Part shown: positions 38,241-46,704 of the stretch, piece after piece | How the letters are laid out: the number at the start of each line of letters is the position of its first letter | How positions within the stretch are numbered: the first letter of the stretch is position 1 | Origin: Sporofaciens musculi | Lineage (GTDB): Bacteria > Bacillota > Clostridia > Lachnospirales > Lachnospiraceae | Assembly: GCF_009830285.1 (NCBI RefSeq) | Contig: NZ_WUQX01000001.1 | Coordinates: 2,976,501-3,040,500, forward strand | DNA length: 64,000 nucleotides | Reading direction: 5' to 3' | The notes under the pieces: generated by a model | The model's database searches: none | What the model was told of the DNA's origin: nothing | The model's input: only the letters and a program-made list of their open reading frames with translations | Translations under genes and position numbers: made by a program

Positions 38241-38825
38241 ATGATGTTAGAAGAATTTGAAAAAAGAACGGGCTACTTCCCTACCATGGAAGAATACGCA
38301 GCGATCGAGAAGGCTTATATGGAATTTAGCGGCGACAAAGACGCCTTTTGCAAAGCCTACAAAAAGAACGAGGACGGGATCGCCGAAAGGATCCAGCGCG
38401 AGGTAAATATGCAGCACATCAACGCGCAGAGCGAGGCCGAGAGAGCTCAGAAGGCCATGGAAGAACGGATCGCGGAACTGGAGAAGGCGCTGGAACGCGA
38501 GCAGGAATGGCGGCCCTACGAGGACACCGACAACGTGCAGCAGGCCGACTACGAAAGACTGGCGAGCCAATCTGACACCGAGCACATGAGCGACGAAAAG
38601 GCCAAGGATCTGCTCTATGAGTGGTACGGCTTCGCCAAGGAGAAGATCAAGATCCACCGGACGCTCCCGCGGTACGAAGTCAACCGGCACCGGCAGCTCC
38701 GCAAAGTCGGAGAAATCGACCGGGCCCCGCTCTACAATGCGACCGACTGGAACTATATCCGCTTCGACTGCGGCTGCATGAGCTACGAGCTTTACAACGA
38801 CAACCTGCGGCCATATATGCACTGA
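38241..38825 (+). CDS. Phage early protein with coiled coil, unknown function
   Basis: 194 residues. Residues about 60-100 form an Ala/Glu/Arg-rich coiled coil. The C-terminal region has NYIRFDCGCMSYELYND with a cysteine pair. ATG with AAGGA upstream; co-directional with tight spacing. Not recognised. Confidence 0.7.
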   Translation: MMLEEFEKRTGYFPTMEEYAAIEKAYMEFSGDKDAFCKAYKKNEDGIAERIQREVNMQHINAQSEAERAQKAMEERIAELEKALEREQEWRPYEDTDNVQQADYERLASQSDTEHMSDEKAKDLLYEWYGFAKEKIKIHRTLPRYEVNRHRQLRKVGEIDRAPLYNATDWNYIRFDCGCMSYELYNDNLRPYMH

Positions 38826-38839
38826 AAGGAGGCACCGGC

Positions 38840-39115
38840 ATGGCAAACACTGACGACTTCAAATATGACGCCGCTCTCTTGTGCCGGGCTTCGTTTCCGG
38901 CCGTTCTGGAGGACGGCGGCCGCCCCGGCATTGTGGAGGTATCAGTTTACCGGCTCAACGCCGTGGCCGCCACCAGCTATTCACTTGACGGGGAGGATCC
39001 TCTGCTCCATTTCCTCGGACTGGATAAAACAGATACATACATCACCCGGCATGAAATTGACGACCTTTTCACCGTCGTTCACGCCAGAAGGGAGGCAGAA
39101 CCATGGCAGCAATAA
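38840..39115 (+). CDS. Phage early protein of unknown function
   Basis: 91 residues (MANTDDFKYDAALLCRASFP) from an ATG at 38840 with GAAAGGAGG upstream. Overlaps the next gene by 13 bases. No known domain seen. Confidence 0.65.
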   Translation: MANTDDFKYDAALLCRASFPAVLEDGGRPGIVEVSVYRLNAVAATSYSLDGEDPLLHFLGLDKTDTYITRHEIDDLFTVVHARREAEPWQQ

Positions 39116-39912
39116 ACACGATCGCAAAAGAATGGGCTGGCGAGCTCCGCGACGGGATCGCGTGGGTGATCGTCTGGAAAACCGGTCGGAGCTGGAACGC
39201 TACGGCGGTATGGCTGAACAGTGACAACGACACCTTCGAGCCGGAGGATCTGGAGCGGGCCCGCAAGATACTGGAGCAGGATCCAAACGCTGTTATGCTA
39301 AATGGCTACTACTGCGGACACTTCGGCGAGGACATGACCGTGGCAGAGCTGGCGGCAGGGATCCGCTGGCACTACGAGAACGGCTACAACCTGCTGGACG
39401 GCTCGACGGCATTTCCACCGGGGCCTATGGAACACCTGGCAGATCAGCAGCAGGAAACAGATAAATGCCCAGCGCCCAGCGCTCTGTATATTGACGGGAA
39501 ATGCTTCACCGGACAGATCACAGAGCTGACGCTTCCGCGCTTCTCCCCTCCTGAGCTGAACCTCCCAGAGCTTCGGAGCCCGCCCAGCATGGAGCTGAAC
39601 CTCACGATCACACCGAACACGGCCGCGGCTATTCTGGAAGCCCTACAACCGGCAGTGCTACGCTTTTTCGAGGCGCTTGTCAACGCTGCAAGGGAGGCGT
39701 GGGCTGGGATCAAACGATCGGCCAAGGCGGCGGGCAGGATCGTGGCCCGGATCGCTGGCAGGTGCATAGACGCCATGCTCTACAAAGCAAACGATCACCC
39801 GAAATGGTGGCACTACTACAAGCACGCTAAAAAGTACCGTGTGCGCAAAAAATACCGGCGACGACTGGAGCAGCAACTCTGTGATAAGCTGCTGGCCGCC
39901 GCTGCTGGATAG
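39103..39912 (+). CDS. Phage early protein with the ICE antirestriction-fusion N-terminal domain
   Basis: 269 residues. Residues 1-100 are clearly homologous to the first domain of the ICE antirestriction fusion at 12: shared ELRDGIAWV, GRSWNA, LNGYYCGH, GEDM, HYEN. The rest is unrelated: a Pro-rich linker, a helical part (about 165-215) and a strongly basic C-terminus (KYRVRKKYRRRLEQQ). A role against host defences is possible because of the company this domain keeps in the ICE; no direct evidence. Confidence 0.75.
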   Translation: MAAINTIAKEWAGELRDGIAWVIVWKTGRSWNATAVWLNSDNDTFEPEDLERARKILEQDPNAVMLNGYYCGHFGEDMTVAELAAGIRWHYENGYNLLDGSTAFPPGPMEHLADQQQETDKCPAPSALYIDGKCFTGQITELTLPRFSPPELNLPELRSPPSMELNLTITPNTAAAILEALQPAVLRFFEALVNAAREAWAGIKRSAKAAGRIVARIAGRCIDAMLYKANDHPKWWHYYKHAKKYRVRKKYRRRLEQQLCDKLLAAAAG

Positions 39913-39923
39913 GAGGTGGACAC

Positions 39924-40252
39924 ATGAGCAAATCTAAACCGTACCGCGTATGTCCGAATTGCGGCTGCAATTTGGATCCCGGCGAGCGTTGCGACTGTAA
40001 AGAACGCGCGGAGCTGGACGCCGCCAAAGAAGCCGCGCAGCTGGCAGCAGACCTGACGCACATAGACCGGCGCGAGCCCGTACTCATGCCCGGCGCATAA
40101 GCGGCGCACGCTATGAGACATGCCGCGAGTGCGGGCTGGAATGGAATATAAGCAAACAAGCGACGATCCCGTGGTATGGCTATCTCTGCCCGCGGTGCCG
40201 GGCAAAGTATAAGCAGCCACGCAGGATCCAACCGAAAGGAGCAAACACATGA
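39924..40252 (+). pseudogene. Zinc-ribbon protein, apparently frameshifted
   Basis: The first frame (39924-40100, 58 residues) has C-x2-C and C-x-C pairs (VCPNCGCNLDPGERCDC). A second stretch in another frame, with no start codon of its own, encodes ETCRECGLEW ... LCPRCRAKYKQ to a stop at 40252. One lost base near 40086-40096 (CCCGGCGC) would join them into a 107-residue protein with two zinc ribbons. The end overlaps the next start codon, as expected for one gene. Confidence 0.5.
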
Positions 40253-41601
40253 GAAACGAGGTTATTTTTGACAGAAAAGGGATCCCGGACATTATGGTGG
40301 TATTCACACCGGACGAGCTGGGCCTCCCGGCAGAAATCAGAGGCAAGGCCGTGAAGGAGTACGCGATCAGCAAGTACCCCAACACCCTGATCGGGGGCGT
40401 GCCCCACTCCATGCCCTACCAGCAGCCCGCCGTAAATATCAACCACGACGAGGCGATCCGGCTCTGCGAAAGCAAAGGCCCCGGCTGGCACCTTCTGACA
40501 AACGACGAATGGGCCGCCCTGGCACACCAGAGCCGCAAAAACGGCACCCTCCCCCGTGGAAACACTGACTGCGGAAAGAGCCACAGCCACCCGGAGGAAA
40601 CCGGCACTACATACAAAGACAACAGCGGCAGCAGTAAAACCCTGACCGGCTCCGGCCCGGTGACATGGAACCACGACCACACAGCCGAAGGAGTCGCCGA
40701 CATGTGCGGCAATGTCTGGGAACACGTCGGCGGGATCCGCTTCATAGACGGCAAGGTGCAGGTGATACCGGGAAACGAGGCAGCAGCAGGCGCGGATCAG
40801 TCCAGAGACTCAAAGGAGTGGAAAGCGATCTACACAGCCGACGGCGATCCCGTCTACTACAACGTAGAGGACGGCGAGATCAAGCTCCAACCGATAGCAC
40901 CGGAGGGCAAAGACTACGACGGCGTACAATTCACCGATCTGAACACCTCGGCGCTGGAAGTCCCGGAGAAGCTGATCGAGCTCGGCCTCTATCCTGCGCC
41001 CGGATATGAGGGCACGGACTACTTCTGGCTGGACACTGACGGCGAAAGGATCGTGGTCCGCGGGGGCGCTTGGCCCAACGGTGCGAGCGCTGGTGTGTTC
41101 TGCTTCGACGGCTACAACTCCCGCGCGTTTGTGTCTTGGGGCGTGGGCTTCCGCTCCGCTTTAATTCGATACTCTGGCGACTCTGGATCTCTGGACGATC
41201 TGGACGACGAAGCCGCCGATCTGAGCGACGCGCCGCAGGAAATCAAGAATGAGATCAAGGCTAACGCCGAAAAACTGGAGCATAAAGACACCATGACGGA
41301 TATCACAAAGGACTGGCCCTTCCCCCTTCCTGACACGCTGCCGGGCATGATCCGGCTGACACTTGCCAAGGTACTGACAGACATATACACAGCCGCAGGC
41401 GGGCAGGACGCGCTCAGCTTCCAAAGTCTGGCCTACAATGCCAGCGAGGCAGAAATCAAAGTGGCGATCCCGATTGCCTCACAGCTGGCGCAGATCAACA
41501 TAGCAGCCGAGGCCATGAGGCGCGGCATGGAGCAGCTAAAGCTCGCCGCCACCACTTCACTGACACTGACACTCGGAAAGGAGGCCGCCGATCGTGAATA
41601 A
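40249..41601 (+). CDS. Formylglycine-enzyme/C-type-lectin-fold protein with a DGR-like variable region
   Basis: 450 residues with the SUMF1/FGE-like C-type lectin fold (GWHLLTNDEWAALAH, ADMCGNVWEHVGGIRFIDG). Residues about 271-305 read RGGAW..G..AGVF...GY.SR.....GVGFRSAL, the form of variable regions of diversity-generating-retroelement (DGR) targets such as Mtd-like proteins. In this stretch almost all putative variable codons end in C or T (TGC, TTC, GAC, GGC, TAC, AAC, TTT, TCT), as expected if template AAC/AAT codons were altered at adenines. A further 130 helical residues follow, which is unusual since variable regions normally end the protein. No reverse transcriptase or template repeat was found in the window. 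Likely a ligand- or receptor-binding protein. Confidence 0.8.
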   Translation: MRNEVIFDRKGIPDIMVVFTPDELGLPAEIRGKAVKEYAISKYPNTLIGGVPHSMPYQQPAVNINHDEAIRLCESKGPGWHLLTNDEWAALAHQSRKNGTLPRGNTDCGKSHSHPEETGTTYKDNSGSSKTLTGSGPVTWNHDHTAEGVADMCGNVWEHVGGIRFIDGKVQVIPGNEAAAGADQSRDSKEWKAIYTADGDPVYYNVEDGEIKLQPIAPEGKDYDGVQFTDLNTSALEVPEKLIELGLYPAPGYEGTDYFWLDTDGERIVVRGGAWPNGASAGVFCFDGYNSRAFVSWGVGFRSALIRYSGDSGSLDDLDDEAADLSDAPQEIKNEIKANAEKLEHKDTMTDITKDWPFPLPDTLPGMIRLTLAKVLTDIYTAAGGQDALSFQSLAYNASEAEIKVAIPIASQLAQINIAAEAMRRGMEQLKLAATTSLTLTLGKEAADRE

Positions 41602-42331
41602 TCTCCGGGAAGTATTCAGGAAATATAAGGCCGTCGTGTTCTTCGACGTGGAGACAACCGGCCTCGACGCCAAAACCTGCCGGATCATAGAGCTGGCAGC
41701 AATCAGGATCGAGCGGGCAGGTGACGGCACCCTCTACACAGCGGGCCGCGCTGACATGCTCATAAAACTGCCAGACGGACAGCGGATCCCCGAAAAGATC
41801 ACAGAGCTGACCGGGATCACGGACGAACAGCTGGAAGCCAGCGGCGTGACTGAATACAACGCTGCAGCAGCCTTCGCCTTCGAGTTTTTGACCTGCGGGC
41901 CCGTCCTTCTGGTGGCCCACAATGCACAATTTGATCTTTCATTCACTCAGGAAATGCTCGGCCGGTATGGAGACGACGCGCTGCAACTTTTGAAAGACTG
42001 CGACTATCTGGACAGCCTGACGGTGTACAAAGACCGGAGGGACTACCCACACAAACTGGAGAACGCGATCGCGGCCTACAATCTGGGGGACAAGGTAAAG
42101 AACACCCACCGGGCGATCGACGACGTGAAGGCACTTTTTGAGGTATGCAGAGCCATGGACGACGAGCGGCCCGATCTTCTGAAATATGTGAACACCTTCG
42201 GCTACAACCCGAAGTACGGAGTCGGTGGACAGAGGATCGAAAAAGTGAGCTACTGGCCGCAGCGTTTCAACAAATACATGCAGCCGCCAAGCTGCACACT
42301 ACCGGCCCTGATGAAGAAAAGGAGGAAATGA
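41594..42331 (+). CDS. DnaQ-like 3'-5' exonuclease
   Basis: 245 residues starting at GTG (overlap of 8 with the previous gene, GGAAAGGAGG upstream). DEDDh motifs: Exo I FFDVETTG, Exo II HNAQFDLSF, Exo III HRAIDDVKA. This fold removes nucleotides from 3' ends, as in the epsilon proofreading subunit or RNase T. In a phage without its own polymerase in view, it may serve recombination or nucleotide supply. Confidence 0.9.
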   Translation: MNNLREVFRKYKAVVFFDVETTGLDAKTCRIIELAAIRIERAGDGTLYTAGRADMLIKLPDGQRIPEKITELTGITDEQLEASGVTEYNAAAAFAFEFLTCGPVLLVAHNAQFDLSFTQEMLGRYGDDALQLLKDCDYLDSLTVYKDRRDYPHKLENAIAAYNLGDKVKNTHRAIDDVKALFEVCRAMDDERPDLLKYVNTFGYNPKYGVGGQRIEKVSYWPQRFNKYMQPPSCTLPALMKKRRK

Positions 42332-43080
42332 ACAAAGAAATGATTAACACGAAAATAGAGCGGCACCCACCGCGAATGAGAAGCCGCTCCGCAGGCTATC
42401 GCGCAAGCCGCCGAAAGCCTAAAACCATTTTACACCGCTTCTCTCTATTTTTCAAGCGGAGAAAATGGAAACATGCGCTTGTTTTGGCGCTGGCCGTCCT
42501 GGCTGGACTGGGCGTGCTTTTCCTGCTGCACTGGCTGATCTATTCCTCGAATGGAAGTGACACCACCGCAGCATATACGCCGGAGCCTTCAAGGCCACCG
42601 GAAATCACCATAGAACCGGAGGACAAGCCGCAGACGTACATATTCAAGGACGGCGACGGCCACCCGGTAGACTGGGAACACCTAACAGACGCATGGGCGA
42701 AAGAGTCCGGTTACGAAAAGCGCTACACTCTCACCGACGACGAGCGGCTGGAGATTGCGCAAGTAATCACCGCAGAAGCCGCAGGCGAGCCCTTCGCTGG
42801 CAAGGTAGCCGTGGCCCAGTGCATACTCCAGACATGTGAGGACGAGAGGATCCGCCCGTCCGAGGTTCTGGAAAAGTATAAATACAGCAAAAGGCGGCCG
42901 GATCCTACCGCCGAAGCTCTGGAAGCCGTGGAGGCCGTGTTTGACTTCGGACACGTTGCAACCAGCGAGCCGATCCGGTACTTCTACGCGCCGGAGCTTA
43001 TAGAAAGCAGCTGGCACGAGTCGCAGGCGTATGTAATGACAATTAACAACCATAAGTTTTTCAAAGACATTAACCGCTGA
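42328..43080 (+). CDS. Membrane-anchored SleB-type cell wall hydrolase
   Basis: 250 residues from an ATG at 42328 (GGAGGAA upstream, overlap of 4). Basic N-terminus, one membrane helix (HALVLALAVLAGLGVLFLLH), a Pro-rich linker, then a SleB hydrolase domain with ITAEAAGEPFAGKVAVAQCI holding the catalytic glutamate. It is in the early operon, not in a lysis cassette. It might alter the wall or act in lysis. Confidence 0.85.
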   Translation: MNKEMINTKIERHPPRMRSRSAGYRASRRKPKTILHRFSLFFKRRKWKHALVLALAVLAGLGVLFLLHWLIYSSNGSDTTAAYTPEPSRPPEITIEPEDKPQTYIFKDGDGHPVDWEHLTDAWAKESGYEKRYTLTDDERLEIAQVITAEAAGEPFAGKVAVAQCILQTCEDERIRPSEVLEKYKYSKRRPDPTAEALEAVEAVFDFGHVATSEPIRYFYAPELIESSWHESQAYVMTINNHKFFKDINR

Positions 43081-43109
43081 AAGAAACCATCAACCAAAGG
43101 AGGTAGACC

Positions 43110-43955
43110 ATGGCAGGAAGTCCAAAGGCTGACGCACAGCCGCAAAGCGCAGAAACACCGCCGCGGGAGGCCATGAGCCTGCAAGAGAAGTTTGTCAAGC
43201 TCCGGGAGGCCGTGCCTGCAATCACGCAGCGCCAGCACTCGGAGGGCGTAAAGTATAAATTTGCAAAGATTTTCGACGTTTACGAGCTTCTCACCCCGGC
43301 TATGAACCAGTACGGCGTCAACTTCGACATTGTGGCCGAAAAAGCCACCAGACACGCCGAAAACGGCGATCCCGTCTACTACTCACATTTTCAGCAGAAC
43401 ACCCAGAGGGGCGGGCTGATCGTGTGGGTGTATGAGGCAGACCTGACAATCCGCTGGACGAACGCAGACGATCCAGAGGACATTCTGGAGGTAACTCTGC
43501 ACGCGATCGGAACCAATGACGGCGGGCCGGACAAAGCAAAAGGATCCGCGTGGACGTACTGCCTCAAATACTATCTCTTTGAAAAGTTCGGCATAGATCA
43601 GGGAGACGACGATCCAGACCTGACCGACCGCGGGCAGACAGCGCCGCCACCGGCCGCAAATCGCCCCGCAGCGCCTCAAAACGGTGCCGCGGGCAGAAAT
43701 ACCCAGCCGCAGCAGCAGAACGCCCAGAACGGGCACACAGGCGCTTCACGCCCTCTAACTGACGCGCAGCTCTCCCGCATGTACCGAAAAGGTGAGGACG
43801 CCGGGATCACGCAGGCGCAGATCAATGAGGATATAGCCACGCGGTACAGACAGCAGGATCCGCACAACCTGACACGCGCCCAGTATAATGAAATCTGCAA
43901 CCGGCTGGACGCCGTAAAGAAACAGCAAGGACAAGGAGGAAACTCAAATGTTTAA
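43110..43955 (+). CDS. Erf-family ssDNA-annealing protein
   Basis: 281 residues. The Erf core (FVKLREAVPAITQ, YKFAKIFDVYELLTPAMNQ, IGTNDGGPDKAKGSAWTYCL) occupies about 25-165, followed by a Gln/Ala/Pro-rich linker and a small C-terminal helix domain. It promotes single-strand annealing recombination; the SSB gene follows with an 8-base overlap. Confidence 0.92.
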   Translation: MAGSPKADAQPQSAETPPREAMSLQEKFVKLREAVPAITQRQHSEGVKYKFAKIFDVYELLTPAMNQYGVNFDIVAEKATRHAENGDPVYYSHFQQNTQRGGLIVWVYEADLTIRWTNADDPEDILEVTLHAIGTNDGGPDKAKGSAWTYCLKYYLFEKFGIDQGDDDPDLTDRGQTAPPPAANRPAAPQNGAAGRNTQPQQQNAQNGHTGASRPLTDAQLSRMYRKGEDAGITQAQINEDIATRYRQQDPHNLTRAQYNEICNRLDAVKKQQGQGGNSNV

Positions 43956-44301
43956 CCATGTAGGGCTTCTGGGCCGTCTGGCTCAGGAACCGGAAATCAG
44001 ATACACCCAAAGCGGCGTACCCGTGGCGAGCTTCGACCTCGCCGTGCAGGTGCCGAGCAAAGACAAGAACACCCCGCCCGACTATATCCCGATCACATGC
44101 TGGGACAAGCAGGCCGAGTTTGCCGGGCGCTATCTCACCAAGGGCCGCCAGATCGTAGTCGAGGGCCGGCTCTCCACCCGGAAATATACCGGTAGCGACG
44201 GAAAAACCCACAAAGTCGTAGAAGTCAACGCCTCCCGCCTCTATTTTGCTGACAGCGGCCAAGGAGGCACCGGGGACTATGACGGGAGCAGCCAAGTATA
44301 A
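43948..44301 (+). CDS. ssb: Single-stranded DNA-binding protein
   Basis: 117 residues, one OB fold (HVGLLGRLAQEPEIRYTQSG, IPITCWDKQAEFAGRYLTKG, VVEGRLSTRKYTGSDGK). The usual acidic tip (DDDIPF) is absent; it ends GDYDGSSQV. It would protect replicating or recombining phage DNA. Confidence 0.93.
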   Translation: MFNHVGLLGRLAQEPEIRYTQSGVPVASFDLAVQVPSKDKNTPPDYIPITCWDKQAEFAGRYLTKGRQIVVEGRLSTRKYTGSDGKTHKVVEVNASRLYFADSGQGGTGDYDGSSQV

Positions 44302-44319
44302 CAGAAAGGAGGCAGGGCT

Positions 44320-45138
44320 ATGGCGCAGGACTCAAAAAAAGGCTTTTTGTTGTATTACGACTACCGGAAACACCTCTCACTTTTAAGCGACGCAGAACGC
44401 GGAAAGCTGCTCATGGCTCTGCTGAACTATGGGGAGCGTGGAGACATGCCGGAGGATCTGGACGGTATGGCCTTTATGGCTTTTTCCTTCATCACCGGGC
44501 AAATGGACAGAGACGCCCAGAAGTATGCTGATACCTGCCGGAAACGCAGCGAAGCAGGCAAGCAGGGCGGGCGGCCTAAGAAAGAAACCGGAAAGCAGGA
44601 CAAAGCAAAAAAAGCAAATGCTTATTCTGAAAAGCAAACCGAAGCAAAAAAAGGTGATACAGAGAAAGAGACTGATACAGAGACAGTAACAGAGACAGAC
44701 ACAGAGAAAGGGAAAGAAAGCTCTACCCCCTACCCCCTGAAAGGGGGCCAGCAGGATCCCGTCCCGTATTCAAAAATCGTGGAGCTTTACCACTCAATCT
44801 GTACCAGCTACCCAAAGCTGAGGGCCGTCGAAGGAAACCGGGAGAAGCAGATCGCGGCACGCTGGAAAAAATACAAGTCCCTCGACACCTTCCGGGAGCT
44901 ATTCGAGAAGGCCGAGGCGTCGGACTTCCTGAAAGGTGAAAACGACCGGGCGTGGACGGCCGACTTCGACTGGCTGATCCGCCCCACAAACATGAGCAAA
45001 GTGCTGGAAGGGAAATACGACAGCGGCAGCAAGCCCAGATCAGGAACCACGCAAAGCCAGACCGGGGGCAAGCCCTCCACCATGGACGTGCTCGCCGGTA
45101 TTATCGCAGACGAGGAAGGAGGCGGCGTTTTTGACTAA
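44320..45138 (+). CDS. Phage replication protein, DUF6291-type N-terminus
   Basis: 272 residues: an N-terminal domain (YYDYRKHLSLLSDAERGKLL, LLNYGERGDMPEDLDGMAFM) of the DUF6291 type, a low-complexity Lys/Thr/Glu linker, and a C-terminal helical domain (KLRAVEGNREKQIAARWKKY, TADFDWLIRPTNMSKVLEGK) that is typical of phage replisome organisers. It probably binds the origin and recruits the host helicase with the next gene product. Confidence 0.8.
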   Translation: MAQDSKKGFLLYYDYRKHLSLLSDAERGKLLMALLNYGERGDMPEDLDGMAFMAFSFITGQMDRDAQKYADTCRKRSEAGKQGGRPKKETGKQDKAKKANAYSEKQTEAKKGDTEKETDTETVTETDTEKGKESSTPYPLKGGQQDPVPYSKIVELYHSICTSYPKLRAVEGNREKQIAARWKKYKSLDTFRELFEKAEASDFLKGENDRAWTADFDWLIRPTNMSKVLEGKYDSGSKPRSGTTQSQTGGKPSTMDVLAGIIADEEGGGVFD

Positions 45139-45814
45139 AGCAGACGCGGCAAAGCTGGTGGCGATCGTCGTCACGGCCTACCCCAATTATGACAAATTCA
45201 GAGACGAGGCAGCAGTCACCGCCACAGTGAACCTCTGGGCCTCAATGTTTCAATCGGACGACGGCCGGATCGTGGCGCTGGCCCTGAATAAACACATAGC
45301 AACAAACAAATGGCCGCCCAGTGTGGCAGAGATCCGGGAGCTCATGCTGGAGCTTATGCACCCTGACCTCATAGAGCCGGATCGGGCGTGGCTCGCAGTC
45401 AGTGACCTTCTGTACACGGCCGGGGAAAACAATCACGGCGACCTGCACCAGCAGCTCCCACCACTGGCGGCCCGTGCCGTTGAGGCGATCGGGTACTGCA
45501 ACCTCTACGAAATGCACCGGAGTTGTTACCGAGGCGGCAAGCCCGGCATGGATCGCGTGGCCTTCATGGACATTTACAAGCCAATGTACGAGCGGGAGAA
45601 ACAGCGGGCCATGACACCGGAGGGGCTCACCTCGCAGATCGACGCCGTGGCCTCTGCTATTCCTGACAAGGGCCAGCACCTACTCGCTGACCGTGAGCAG
45701 GCCCGCAGGGAACACGACGACACCATGAACCGGATCACATACGGCTGGAGCCGCAGGGCTCTGGAAGCGGCAGACGCGCCGCTGGAACTCACAGACGGGG
45801 AGGTGAAAAGCTAA
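45131..45814 (+). CDS. Replicative helicase loader/inhibitor (gp39-like)
   Basis: 227 residues from a TTG at 45131 with GGAAGGAGG upstream (overlap of 8). The N-terminal pattern (AAKLVAIVVTAYPNYDK, TVNLWASMF, WPPSVAEIREL) fits the phage loader_gp40/G39P family. No phage helicase gene is visible, so it may act on the host DnaB. Confidence 0.8.
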   Translation: MTKADAAKLVAIVVTAYPNYDKFRDEAAVTATVNLWASMFQSDDGRIVALALNKHIATNKWPPSVAEIRELMLELMHPDLIEPDRAWLAVSDLLYTAGENNHGDLHQQLPPLAARAVEAIGYCNLYEMHRSCYRGGKPGMDRVAFMDIYKPMYEREKQRAMTPEGLTSQIDAVASAIPDKGQHLLADREQARREHDDTMNRITYGWSRRALEAADAPLELTDGEVKS

Positions 45815-46704
45815 TGCAAATTATAACCGGAGAAGCCACCGAAGCGCTGCGCCTGCTGCCGTCTGGCTGCTGCAGCACATGCGTGACCTCACCGCCCTAC
45901 TATGGGCTGAGAAACTACGGAGAAGCCGGGCAGATCGGGCTCGAAGAAACGCCGGAGGAATACACCTGGCGGCTGGTAGAAGTATTCAGGGAAGTGCGTA
46001 GAGTCTTAAAAGACGACGGCACCCTCTGGCTGAATATCGGCGACAGCTACGCAGGCAAAGCGGCAGCAGGTGAAGTCAAGCGCAAGGATCTGAACGGAAT
46101 CCCGTGGCTTCTGGCCTTCGCGCTACGATCGGACGGCTGGCACCTGCGGGCCGATATAATCTGGCACAAGCCCAACACTATGCCGGAAAGTGCAAAGGAC
46201 AGACCGACAAGGGCCCACGAGTATATTTTTTTGTTAAGCAAGAGCCCAGACTACTTCTACAACGCCGAAGCAATCAAGGAACCGGCAGCAGGTTTTCCGG
46301 GAAGCGAAAACCCGAACGCCAGACGCCGGGGCAATACCAAGACATTCAGAGGCGGCAACGCATACACACACGATCAGGCGGCAGAAAACAGCGCCAGTGT
46401 GGAAAGAGACAGCCACGGCCTCACGCCGAACGAAACCGGAAAGCGAAACCGGCGCACCGTCTGGACAATCGCCACAAGGCCCTACAAGGGCGCACACTTC
46501 GCCACATTTCCAGAGGAACTGGTGCGGCCGTGTGTCCTGGCTGGCAGCAGGCCCGGCGACACCATTTTGGATCCGTTCTGCGGGAGCGGGACTACTGGAG
46601 CGGTGGCAATTCAGGAAGGCCGGGACTTTATCGGAATAGACATAAACCCGGAATACTGCACCATGAGTGAACAGAGGATCAAGGAGGCGATAACATGCGG
46701 GTAG
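45814..46704 (+). CDS. DNA methyltransferase (beta-class, TSPPY motif)
   Basis: 296 residues. Catalytic motif CVTSPPYYGLRNYG near residue 30, and the S-adenosylmethionine motif LDPFCGSGTTGAVA near residue 250, in the order of beta-class N4-cytosine/N6-adenine enzymes; the SPPY form favours N4-cytosine. It overlaps the helicase-loader gene by one base and the next methyltransferase by ten. It probably protects phage DNA from restriction. Confidence 0.9.
   Translation: MQIITGEATEALRLLPSGCCSTCVTSPPYYGLRNYGEAGQIGLEETPEEYTWRLVEVFREVRRVLKDDGTLWLNIGDSYAGKAAAGEVKRKDLNGIPWLLAFALRSDGWHLRADIIWHKPNTMPESAKDRPTRAHEYIFLLSKSPDYFYNAEAIKEPAAGFPGSENPNARRRGNTKTFRGGNAYTHDQAAENSASVERDSHGLTPNETGKRNRRTVWTIATRPYKGAHFATFPEELVRPCVLAGSRPGDTILDPFCGSGTTGAVAIQEGRDFIGIDINPEYCTMSEQRIKEAITCG

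Noticed and set aside
41059..41180. Search for a template repeat of the variable region inside the window
   Set aside because: No second copy was found by eye in the window; absence here does not exclude one elsewhere.
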